Shown: positions 16,045 to 22,976 of the stretch, one piece after another | Layout: the number at the start of each line of letters is the position of its first letter | Position numbering within the stretch: the stretch's first letter is position 1 | Source of the DNA: Pseudomonas canadensis | GTDB taxonomy: Bacteria > Pseudomonadota > Gammaproteobacteria > Pseudomonadales > Pseudomonadaceae | Reading direction: 5' to 3' | Length of the DNA stretch: 64,000 nt | Assembly: GCF_000503215.1 (NCBI RefSeq) | Contig: NZ_AYTD01000010.1 | Location: 62,001 to 126,000 of the forward strand | Position numbers and translations under genes: made by a program | Notes under the pieces: model-generated | Told to the model about the DNA's origin: nothing | What the model saw: the letters and a program-made list of their open reading frames with translations, nothing else | Databases searched by the model: none

Positions 16045-16983
16045 ATGATCCAGCGTTTTCAACTGACCGATGGCAAGCTGCACAGTGGGGAAAGTGATGA
16101 TGCCCCGATCCAGTTGTTCAACAACCCTGACCTTGCCGAGCGCGAGTGGCTGCGCGACCACCACAAGCTCGACGAGCACGCCCTGGCCTCGGCGCTGGAC
16201 CCCGATGAGGTCTCGCGCATCGAGTTTCACCCGGACAATCTGTTCCTGATCTGGAAACGCCCGGAAAACTACTCCGGTGGCGGCAACCTGGTGTTCGAGG
16301 TGTCGTCCTGCGGCCTGCTGTTTTCGCCTGGCCGCCTGCTGGTGATCGCCACCGACGAAACCCCGCTGACCGGCCTCGGCAAGCGCCGCCCGTTACACAC
16401 GCCGCTGGATGTATTGCTCGACTTGTTGCTCAACAACATTCACCACTACCTGGGCCACCTCAAGGTGATCAAGCTGGTCGCACGGGAATTGCAGCAGCAG
16501 TTCAATGCGTCCATGAGCAACCACCACCTGATGCAGATGTTCAGCCTCAGCGAAAGCCTGATCTATTACATCAACGCGCTGCACAGCAACGGCGCGGTGC
16601 TGTCGCGGCTGCGCAATCATGCAGAAAAGGAACACTTCAGTGCGCAAATACTCGCGCTGATCGACGACCTGATCATCGAGAACCACCAGTGCTACAAACA
16701 GGCGGAGATCTATTCCAACGTGTTCTCCGGGCTGATCGACGCCCGCGGCAACCTGATGAACAACAGCATGAACAACCTGCTGCGCAAGCTCACGCTGATC
16801 AACGTGGTGTTCCTGCCGCTGAACCTGATTGCGAGCATTGGCGGCATGTCGGAGTTCAGCATGATGACGGCGGGGACGCCGTGGTGGGTGTCGTATCCGT
16901 TGTTTCTGGCGGCGATGGGGCTTGGGGCGGGCTTGATGGTGGTGGGGCTGAAGCGGATAGCGGGCGGCGCCAATGTCGTGTGA
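16045..16983 (+). CDS. CorA-like divalent cation transporter with GMS instead of GMN
   Basis: Membrane protein of 312 residues with the CorA/ZntB layout: a long cytoplasmic N-terminal domain, an extended helix (about residues 150-245), then two C-terminal membrane helices (INVVFLPLNLIASIGG and YPLFLAAMGLGAGLMVVGL). The loop between them, which in CorA carries the selectivity motif G-M-N, here reads GGMSEFSMM. ZntB and other relatives also vary here, so transport of Mg, Zn or another cation remains open. The gene follows the RimK-like gene by 7 bases and is likely co-transcribed with it. A REP doublet follows. Confidence 0.87.
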   Translation: MIQRFQLTDGKLHSGESDDAPIQLFNNPDLAEREWLRDHHKLDEHALASALDPDEVSRIEFHPDNLFLIWKRPENYSGGGNLVFEVSSCGLLFSPGRLLVIATDETPLTGLGKRRPLHTPLDVLLDLLLNNIHHYLGHLKVIKLVARELQQQFNASMSNHHLMQMFSLSESLIYYINALHSNGAVLSRLRNHAEKEHFSAQILALIDDLIIENHQCYKQAEIYSNVFSGLIDARGNLMNNSMNNLLRKLTLINVVFLPLNLIASIGGMSEFSMMTAGTPWWVSYPLFLAAMGLGAGLMVVGLKRIAGGANVV

Positions 16984-16994
16984 ACACCGGTCCT

Positions 16995-17071
16995 TGTAGG
17001 AGCTGGCTTGCCGGCGATGCAGGCAACGCGGTGTTTCAGGCGATGCCATCGCCGGCAAGCCGGCTCCTACA
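16995..17071. repeat. REP doublet
   Basis: The left arm (16995 to about 17017, TGTAGGAGCTGGCTTGCCGG...) and right arm (17049-17071) are inverted, with one mismatch (CTGGC versus CCGGC). It separates the convergent CorA-like and map genes. Confidence 0.88.
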
Positions 17072-17084
17072 GGGGTTGCGTCGT

Positions 17085-17840
17085 TCAGGCGCTGGGTTGC
17101 AAGGTCAAGACCTCGAACCCATCCGCCGTCACCGCCACGGTATGTTCCCACTGCGCCGACAGGCTGTTGTCCTTGGTCACCACCGTCCAGCCATCCTTGA
17201 GGCTGCGTACTTTCGAGCTGCCCTGGTTGAGCATCGGCTCCACGGTAAACACCATGCCTTCACGCAGTTCCAACCCGGTGCCGGGACGGCCAAAGTGCAG
17301 GACCTGTGGTTCTTCATGCATCTGTCGGCCAATGCCGTGGCCGCAATACTCGCGGACCACGCTGTAGCCGTTGGCTTGCGCATGGCTCTGGATAGCGTGG
17401 CCAATATCGCCCAGGCGCGCGCCGGGCTTGACCTGGCGGATGCCGGCCCACATTGCTTCGAAAGTCATCTCCACCAGGCGCCGGGCCTTGGGGGCGACGG
17501 TGCCGATCATGTACATCTTGCTGGAATCGGCGATGTAGCCGCCTTTTTCCAAGGTGATGTCGATGTTGATGATGTCGCCGTCCTTGAGGATGTCCTTGGC
17601 GCTGGGCATGCCGTGGCACACCACCTCGTTGATCGAGGTGTTGATGGAGAAGGGGTAGTCGTATTGCCCCAGGCTGGCGGGGCGGGCCTTGAGGTCGTTG
17701 CGGATGAAGGCTTCGACGGCGGCGTCCAGCTCCAGGGTGGAGCGGCCAACGGCGACAAACCCGTCAAGCATGGTAAAGACCTGAGCCAGCAGGCGCCCGG
17801 ATTCACGCATCACGGCCAGTTGGGCGGCAGTCTTGATCAT
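17085..17840 (-). CDS. map: Type I methionine aminopeptidase
   Basis: Removes the initiator methionine from nascent proteins, using a two-metal site. The 251-residue product has all the landmarks: NEVVCHGMPS (catalytic His), GDIINIDITLEKGGYIAD (two Asp ligands), GHGIGRQMHEEP (His ligand) and VFTVEPMLN...WEHTVAVT (Glu ligands). The ATG at 17840 overlaps the stop codon of the upstream ParD-like gene by one base (TGATG), so the two are translationally coupled; a TTG at 17843 would also be in frame. Pseudomonads usually carry a housekeeping map next to rpsB, so this is probably a second, accessory copy. Confidence 0.95.
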   Translation of the reverse strand: MIKTAAQLAVMRESGRLLAQVFTMLDGFVAVGRSTLELDAAVEAFIRNDLKARPASLGQYDYPFSINTSINEVVCHGMPSAKDILKDGDIINIDITLEKGGYIADSSKMYMIGTVAPKARRLVEMTFEAMWAGIRQVKPGARLGDIGHAIQSHAQANGYSVVREYCGHGIGRQMHEEPQVLHFGRPGTGLELREGMVFTVEPMLNQGSSKVRSLKDGWTVVTKDNSLSAQWEHTVAVTADGFEVLTLQPSA

Positions 17841-18040
17841 CAACTGCGCCCCCGGATCAGGTCGGGTTTGTCCAGCAACAGTTTGTTGATCAATTCATTG
17901 TAGGGCAGGTGAGGATTGAGCTCGGCGAGCAGGCCGATCTTGATCCAGAATTCGGCCTGGGCGTTGATGGAACGGTCCATCGCAGCGCTGGCCAGGCGCA
18001 GTTGTTCGTGCAGTTGGTCGGTGATCTTGACGATGCCCAT
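17840..18040 (-). CDS. ParD-like small protein (putative antitoxin family)
   Basis: Small protein of 66 residues (MGIVKITDQLHEQLRLASAAMDRSINAQAE...), with the ribbon-helix-helix look of the ParD_like family: a short beta strand (IVKIT) then two helices. No ParE-like toxin is next to it; the downstream partner is the methionine aminopeptidase, whose ATG overlaps its stop. The start at 18040 fits the family; the longer frame to 18196 has no support and crosses the promoter and leader of the divergent threonine dehydratase. Whether it acts as an antitoxin, as a repressor of its own operon, or in something else is not known. Confidence 0.8.
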   Translation of the reverse strand: MGIVKITDQLHEQLRLASAAMDRSINAQAEFWIKIGLLAELNPHLPYNELINKLLLDKPDLIRGRS

Positions 18041-18106
18041 GGGGTTCACTGTGCTAGGTTGATATACAAAGCGTATACGTTTCGTATGTTCTAAGTAAAC
18101 CTTTTG

Positions 18107-18136
18107 TTGACTTGTCCGGCCGGGGACGGTTAATTT
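18107..18136 (+). promoter_or_regulatory. Probable sigma-70 promoter of the threonine dehydratase leader
   Basis: TTGACT at 18107-18112 is a good -35 box. TTAATT (18130-18135) or TAATTT (18131-18136) follows at 17-18 bases as a weaker -10 box. Transcription would start near 18141-18143, just at the leader-peptide ATG. Confidence 0.5.
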
Positions 18137-18142
18137 CGTGGC

Positions 18143-18208
18143 ATGACCTTTCAACCTTTTCGCAGCCAGCCAAGCATTATTACCGCCATTCCTCATTTGG
18201 CGGGATAG
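18143..18208 (+). CDS. Leader peptide of the threonine dehydratase attenuator
   Basis: A 21-codon open frame, ATG at 18143 and TAG at 18206-18208. Codons 12-16 read Ile-Ile-Thr-Ala-Ile (ATT ATT ACC GCC ATT, 18176-18190). These codons overlap the first half of a hairpin, and the stop codon lies just after the second half, as in classical amino-acid attenuators. The ribosome site is weak (GGGGACGG about 15 bases upstream), and the predicted transcription start is so close that translation might be nearly leaderless. This is a prediction from sequence only. Confidence 0.6.
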   Translation: MTFQPFRSQPSIITAIPHLAG

Positions 18209-18253
18209 CGCACGGCTGTACCCAAACCCGCCCTAGAGGCGGGTTTTGTTTTT
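18183..18253 (+). terminator. Attenuator: alternative hairpins and intrinsic terminator
   Basis: Four segments can pair in two ways. Segment 1 (CCGCCA, 18183-18188) pairs with segment 2 (TGGCGG, 18198-18203). Segment 2 (GGCGGG, 18199-18204) can instead pair with segment 3 (CCCGCC, 18227-18232). Segment 3 within AAACCCGCC (18224-18232) pairs with segment 4 (GGCGGGTTT, 18238-18246), giving a 9-base stem, a 5-base loop and then TGTTTTT, an intrinsic terminator. The terminator lies 40 bases before the threonine dehydratase start. Confidence 0.7.
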
Positions 18254-18292
18254 CCGTCTCCTGGGCCTTGAACAAAAAGCCAGGAAACACCT

Positions 18293-19309
18293 ATGAGCAC
18301 CTGCACCGCCGACTCGGCACTCCTTGAGCATTACGTAAAAAAGATCCTCGCCGCGCCGGTCTACGACCTGGCAGTGCGCACGCCGTTGCAACCCGCACCC
18401 GCATTGTCAGCGTTGCTGGGCAACCAGGTGCTGCTCAAGCGCGAAGACTTGCAGCCAACGTTTTCCTTCAAGATCCGGGGTGCCTACAACAAACTGGTGC
18501 AGTTGAGCGACGAGCAAAAGGCGCGCGGCGTGGTCACCGCATCGGCTGGCAACCATGCCCAGGGCGTGGCGCTGGCAGCAAGGGAGTTGGGGATCCAGGC
18601 GCGGATCGTCATGCCCAGCACTACGCCGGAGTTGAAGGTGCTCGGCGTACGTTCCCGTGGCGCTGAAGCCGTGCTGCATGGCGAGAGTTTCCCCTTTGCC
18701 CTGGCCCACGCGCTGCAACTGGCTGAGTCATCCGGTTGCACCTTTGTCTCGCCCTTCGACGACCCGGATGTGATCGCCGGTCAGGGCACTGTAGCCATGG
18801 AAATTCTGCGTCAGCAACAGGGCCCGTTGGATGCGATCTTCGTACCGGTAGGCGGTGGTGGACTGATTGCCGGGGTTGCCGCCTACGTCAAATACCTACG
18901 GCCCGAGGTGCGCATCATCGGCGTCGAGCCCGAGGGTTCAAGCTGTCTGTTGGCAGCGCTGCGTGCCGGCGAAAGGGTGGTGCTGCCCAGTGTCGACGGG
19001 TTTGCCGACGGCACGGCGGTAGCGCAGGTAGGGGCCTACGGGTTTGAAATCTGCCGGGATTGGGTGGATGACGTTATCACGGTCAGCAACGACGAACTGT
19101 GCAGCGCCATCAAGCTGATCTACGACGACACGCGCTCAATCACCGAGCCTTCTGGCGCGTTGGCAGTGGCGGGCGTGCGCAAGTACGTCGCCCATCATGG
19201 CCTGCGCAAACAGACCTTGGTGGCGATCAATTCCGGAGCGAACATCAACTTCGATAGTTTGCGACATGTTGCCGAAAGGGTCGCCGCACAGGCCTGCAAT
19301 GAATTTTGA
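18293..19309 (+). CDS. Threonine dehydratase catalytic domain, without ACT-like regulatory domain
   Basis: PLP enzyme that deaminates threonine to 2-oxobutanoate, the first step towards isoleucine. The 338 residues include the PLP lysine in FSFKIRGAYNKL, SAGNHAQGVALAA, and the phosphate-binding GGGGLIAGVAAYVK. The sequence follows biosynthetic IlvA up to SGANINFDSLRHVAER and then stops (VAAQACNEF), so the roughly 170-residue regulatory region that binds isoleucine is absent; the length is like a catabolic TdcB enzyme. The ATG at 18293 has AGGAAAC upstream. The attenuator with Ile codons in the leader argues for a biosynthetic (ilvA-like) role, with control at transcription rather than feedback inhibition. 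Confidence 0.9.
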   Translation: MSTCTADSALLEHYVKKILAAPVYDLAVRTPLQPAPALSALLGNQVLLKREDLQPTFSFKIRGAYNKLVQLSDEQKARGVVTASAGNHAQGVALAARELGIQARIVMPSTTPELKVLGVRSRGAEAVLHGESFPFALAHALQLAESSGCTFVSPFDDPDVIAGQGTVAMEILRQQQGPLDAIFVPVGGGGLIAGVAAYVKYLRPEVRIIGVEPEGSSCLLAALRAGERVVLPSVDGFADGTAVAQVGAYGFEICRDWVDDVITVSNDELCSAIKLIYDDTRSITEPSGALAVAGVRKYVAHHGLRKQTLVAINSGANINFDSLRHVAERVAAQACNEF

Positions 19310-19537
19310 GTCCAGAGTTAAACGTTTAATCGCTGAGGTTCGACGAAGATTCAAACCGCAGACTTTTACTTATATATCTCGGCATGTGGCTTATGAGGAA
19401 AAGTTACAACGAAGGCCGATTTTGCCGAGTAGGCTTGGGTGTTACAAGCGTCTTCCAGGGCCGGCAAGGCGCGGCGGGCATGAGCTCGTCGGATACACAA
19501 CAATCTGTTGGCAGTCTCAGAAAAGGAGAGGTTGACC

Positions 19538-19804
19538 ATGCTTTCGGAATTAGAACTTCGCAGCATTATTGAAGGAAGTTTCCTACCTAAACGGTGCGAA
19601 TGCACCAAAGCCGAAGATGCTTCGCTGACGATCAAGGTTTACGACGACCGTGATCGTGACCGGGTCGATTTGGAAGTCAAAGGGATCAACGCGGACAAAC
19701 TCGACAGCAGTCGAGCGATTTGCAACCTGATCGCCGGGTTGCGTGAGGACCTGAAACACGCACATACCCCCATCCTGCAACGCGTAGGAGGGCGCGCTTA
19801 CTGA
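19538..19804 (+). CDS. DUF1652 domain protein
   Basis: Protein of 88 residues, MLSELELRSIIEGSFLPKRCECT..., a start typical of the DUF1652 family found in Pseudomonas. It also has the conserved LTIKVYD strand and a C-terminal helix (LDSSRAICNLIAGLREDLK). The ATG at 19538 follows AAAAGGAGAG, a strong ribosome site; a longer frame from 19508 is not needed. The 228 bases upstream (19310-19537) contain no gene I can support and no clear promoter. The role of the family is unknown. Confidence 0.82.
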   Translation: MLSELELRSIIEGSFLPKRCECTKAEDASLTIKVYDDRDRDRVDLEVKGINADKLDSSRAICNLIAGLREDLKHAHTPILQRVGGRAY

Positions 19805-19825
19805 AAATGCTTGATGCTTGACCTG

Positions 19826-19849
19826 TGGGCCTGGTGATTGCCAGGCCCA
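19826..19849. terminator. Stem-loop between convergent genes
   Basis: TGGGCCTGG (19826-19834) pairs with CCAGGCCCA (19841-19849) around a 6-base loop. It lies between the convergent DUF1652 and DUF2790 genes. No T-run follows on either strand, so termination is only suggested. Confidence 0.4.
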
Positions 19850-19869
19850 ATGCTGTTCAGGCCTGTCGA

Positions 19870-20139
19870 TCAGTTCTGGAAATCGCAGGCTTCGGACATC
19901 TTCCGGTAGCTGACATCTTCCACTTTCCCGGCCTTGTCCAGGAACTTGATATCGGCCTTGATGACTTTGCAGTCATTGGTCGGGGTTTCGTTCATGGCCA
20001 ATACCTTGGCGATATCCATCGGCATGCCGTACTGGTAAGGCACGGTTTTGACGGCGTTTGTCTGATCGTCAGCCTGGGCCAGGCCTGACACTGCTGCCAG
20101 TGCCAGGGTGCCGCCGAGCATAAACGTGCGCAGTTTCAT
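19870..20139 (-). CDS. DUF2790 domain protein, exported
   Basis: Protein of 89 residues with a signal peptide (MKLRTFMLGGTLALAAVSGLAQAD, cleavage after AQA). The mature part carries the DUF2790 features: YQYGMPMDIAKVLAM, a middle Cys in NDCKVIKADIKFLD and a second Cys in SEACDFQN near the end, which could form a disulfide. It is probably periplasmic. The ATG at 20139 follows GGAGAACCAC; the ATG at 20154 would add five residues without a ribosome site. Many pseudomonads have several paralogues of unknown role. Monocistronic by position. Confidence 0.82.
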   Translation of the reverse strand: MKLRTFMLGGTLALAAVSGLAQADDQTNAVKTVPYQYGMPMDIAKVLAMNETPTNDCKVIKADIKFLDKAGKVEDVSYRKMSEACDFQN

Positions 20140-20223
20140 GGTGGTTCTCCGCAAGTGGGTACAGCTTCACTCTCGACTCGCGGGATTAACCATCGATTAA
20201 TGTTTGCCTGGCTGACAAAACCT

Positions 20224-22833
20224 TCATCTTTGCCAACTCATCCGCACCCCGGCATTACCGCTGACACCCTCCATCGCGTTGCCGTCCAGGTTGGTGTTGT
20301 AGTCTGCGGCCAGGTAGACGCTCACCGAAGGCGACAGCCGAGCAACCGCGCCCACACCCACATCCGCCGTGGATGACTTGTGATCGCTCTTGATGCGGTC
20401 CACATCATCGTAGGTCACCGTGTCGCTGCCACCGAAGGTGCGCCAGGCATTGGCCCGAAGATAAGGTTCGACAGGCGTGTTATTCACCAGGTAGCGGCCC
20501 TTGAGGCGGGCGCCGAGGCGACCGGTCCAGTAATCCTGGGAGTCGAATGACACCCTGGAAATACCGTCGTTCTGGCTGTCCAGGTCGATCGTCTGGCGGA
20601 TTACCTGGACCTGCGGTTCCACGACCCAATGCTCGGAAACGGCAATCGGGTAGCCGGCTTCGGCGGACAGCGCCAGGGCATGGCCCTTGGTGTCCATCTT
20701 TATGCCCCGCTCGGACTTGTTGTCGCCCTTCAGGCGCGTGCCCATCGCAACCAGATCCACATACCCGCCGGTCGGATCGGTGAGCGTCCAGTAGGCACCG
20801 AAGTTATCGCCATCGAGTTTGACCCGCCCGGAGCGATTGTTCTGCCAGCCCATCGAGAATCCTTTCACGTCCCCGCTCAGGCGACTCTGGCCGATAAACA
20901 GCCCGAAGCGCTGGATCTGCCCGCCGCTGGTTTCGGATGCATACAGGTCATGACCGACCTGATAGCCCTTGACCGAGCCGTCGAAGCTTGGCGCCACGGT
21001 GCCCGACCAGTGCTTGTTGAAGTCGCTGCCATAGGCACGCCCCCAGCCAGCCGGTACCGCGCCGCTTTCGGTCAGCAGGCTTTGCTCGCCTTGGCGATCA
21101 TGAAAGGTGCCCAGCGCTTGCAGGGTCATCAACTGTGCGGCGGGCACCACCACCGAATACACCGGCACTTCCAAGCGGTACAGCGGGATGGGCTCGGCAC
21201 CGGCAATGGCGGTCGGCAGCGCCGGGTTGCTCGCGGCGGATTCCGGCGAGTTGCCTGCTGCAACCTGGCTGGGCGGCGGGGCGGGGGGCTCGACCGGCGC
21301 GACGGGTTGCGAGGTCGGCGGTTCCACCGGCGGCTCGTCGGAGTCGACCACCGGCGGTGTCGCTGGAATCGGCGGTACGGGCACCACCACCGGTGGTGTC
21401 GGTGGCACGGGTGGCACCGCCGGCGGTTGCACGGCAACCACCGACGAGCGCAGGTACCAGTTGTTTTCGGTACCGGCCGTCACGCCGCCCTTGAACAGCA
21501 AATATTCATAGGCCCCGGCCGAGACCGAGCTCTTCAACGAGAAGGCATCGGTGCTGCTCACCGCGCCGTTGAGCGCCTGTACCACCTCGATCCCGTTATT
21601 GCGGGTAAAGCCCCCGACGCCGCCGAGGTTGCTCACCGCCAATTCGGTATGACCGCTCAGCGTGCCACCGGATACTACCAGCTTGTCCGTCGCGGAGTTT
21701 TCATCGCCCAGCACGGTTTGCAGCCACAACTGGCCGTTATTGCCCACGTAGTTGCCATGCACCGTCAGCGCATCGTTGGCGGTGGCGCTGCCGGTGGTCA
21801 TGTCGATCTTGCCGGCATTGTTCAGCGTCGCCAGTTGGCCGGCGAGATAGGGCCGCACGCTGCCTTGGGTCACGGCCAGCGTACTGCTGCCGTCAATGTT
21901 GAAGGTGCCGGTATTGCTCGCGCTGTCACCCAGGAAAAAATCTCCCGCCAGGTCGAAGCGCGAACTGTTGTTGAGATTGACCGTCTCCCAGCCGATGTAG
22001 CGGGACGCCGTGCTGGACGTCGTGCTGTCGAAGGTCAGTTGATCGTTGCCCAGGCCGCCGTCGATGGAGGGCGTGGCAGCCAGCAGGCTTTCGCTGAGGC
22101 CGCGCAGCAGCGCGGTATCGTCGCCATCGCCCATCAGCACCGCCGATTTGATCTGGCCGCCATTGAGCCAGTTGAACGTGTCATTGCCGACGCTGGCGCG
22201 GATCTCGCCATTGATCATGCCGCCACTGACCGTGATGCTGTCGTCGCCGCCGCTGGTGCTGATATTGCCACCAATGCTGCCGCCCGAGACGATGATCGTA
22301 TCGGTATCGAAACCGGTGACCAGGTTGCCCAGGATTGCGCCGCCAGACATGTCATAGAGGTTCTTGTCGAGCTTCATGTCGACCCGACCGATGGTGCCAC
22401 CGGTTTGCTTCGACACGTCGCCGTCCACGACCTCGCCGACGATGATGCCGCCAGTCATCAGGAAGGTGTCACGGCCGTCACCCTGTGCCAAGGATTGGAT
22501 CTGCCCTCCGGTCATGATGAAATCATCGCTGCCGGCGCCTTGCTGTACAGCACCGGTGATCTGGCCGGAGTCGATCCGCACGGCGTCTGTCCCCGGACCG
22601 AAGATGACGCTGCCGTTGATGATGCCGCTGTTACCTTCAGGCAGGGTCAGGCGGTTATTGCCAAGGAGATCGGTCAGGCCGGCACTGGTGCCGCTGTCGC
22701 AAATAAATGTGTCGTTGCCCGGGCCGGGCGTGAGTGTGCAGGCAGCGTAGGATTGTGGTGGTGTGGTGTACTGCAGTGAGAGGAGGCCGACAGCTAAAAC
22801 GGCGCGGGTTGAAAAACCGTTGCTCTTTTGCAT
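20224..22833 (-). CDS. Autotransporter (type Va) with GGxI-repeat passenger
   Basis: Self-secreted outer-membrane protein of 869 residues. It has an N-terminal signal peptide (TRAVLAVGLLSLQYTTPPQSYAA). The passenger (about residues 35-450) is built of repeated Gly/Asp-rich turns such as MTGGQIQSLAQGDGRD, VSGGSIGGNISTSGGDD and VSGGMINGEIRASVGND, likely a right-handed beta-helix. A Pro/Val-rich linker (about 465-535) follows, then a 12-strand autotransporter beta-barrel (about 590-869). The last residues are GVRMSWQR, so the final aromatic is followed by two residues. The ATG at 22833 (AGGACAG upstream) is preferred to that at 22848. The passenger contains no enzyme motif I recognise, so adhesion or a surface role is only a guess. 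Confidence 0.88.
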   Translation of the reverse strand: MQKSNGFSTRAVLAVGLLSLQYTTPPQSYAACTLTPGPGNDTFICDSGTSAGLTDLLGNNRLTLPEGNSGIINGSVIFGPGTDAVRIDSGQITGAVQQGAGSDDFIMTGGQIQSLAQGDGRDTFLMTGGIIVGEVVDGDVSKQTGGTIGRVDMKLDKNLYDMSGGAILGNLVTGFDTDTIIVSGGSIGGNISTSGGDDSITVSGGMINGEIRASVGNDTFNWLNGGQIKSAVLMGDGDDTALLRGLSESLLAATPSIDGGLGNDQLTFDSTTSSTASRYIGWETVNLNNSSRFDLAGDFFLGDSASNTGTFNIDGSSTLAVTQGSVRPYLAGQLATLNNAGKIDMTTGSATANDALTVHGNYVGNNGQLWLQTVLGDENSATDKLVVSGGTLSGHTELAVSNLGGVGGFTRNNGIEVVQALNGAVSSTDAFSLKSSVSAGAYEYLLFKGGVTAGTENNWYLRSSVVAVQPPAVPPVPPTPPVVVPVPPIPATPPVVDSDEPPVEPPTSQPVAPVEPPAPPPSQVAAGNSPESAASNPALPTAIAGAEPIPLYRLEVPVYSVVVPAAQLMTLQALGTFHDRQGEQSLLTESGAVPAGWGRAYGSDFNKHWSGTVAPSFDGSVKGYQVGHDLYASETSGGQIQRFGLFIGQSRLSGDVKGFSMGWQNNRSGRVKLDGDNFGAYWTLTDPTGGYVDLVAMGTRLKGDNKSERGIKMDTKGHALALSAEAGYPIAVSEHWVVEPQVQVIRQTIDLDSQNDGISRVSFDSQDYWTGRLGARLKGRYLVNNTPVEPYLRANAWRTFGGSDTVTYDDVDRIKSDHKSSTADVGVGAVARLSPSVSVYLAADYNTNLDGNAMEGVSGNAGVRMSWQR

Positions 22834-22976
22834 GGGTCTGTCCTGCATGTGTTGTAATTACTGCTCCTGTTGTGGGTTTAGCACAGTTTTCCCACATGGC
22901 AATTTTTATATAAACGCGCGCAGGCCACGGAATACGTGGCCTGCGTGGTGGCACATTGGTCATGTTGCTGCCGGGT

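Noticed and set aside
17840..18196. A 118-residue version of the ParD-like protein
   Set aside because: The extension crosses the divergent promoter and leader of the threonine dehydratase and has no family support; MGIVKITDQL at 18040 is the family start.
19384..19572. A 62-residue frame between the threonine dehydratase and DUF1652 genes
   Set aside because: It overlaps the DUF1652 ribosome site and start in another frame and has no ribosome site of its own. It is also not a remnant of the IlvA regulatory domain as far as I can read.
20629..22779. A 716-residue open frame on the plus strand
   Set aside because: It is antisense to the autotransporter gene and has His/Arg/Ala-rich low-complexity composition typical of G+C-rich shadow frames; the minus-strand protein has a clear signal peptide and barrel.
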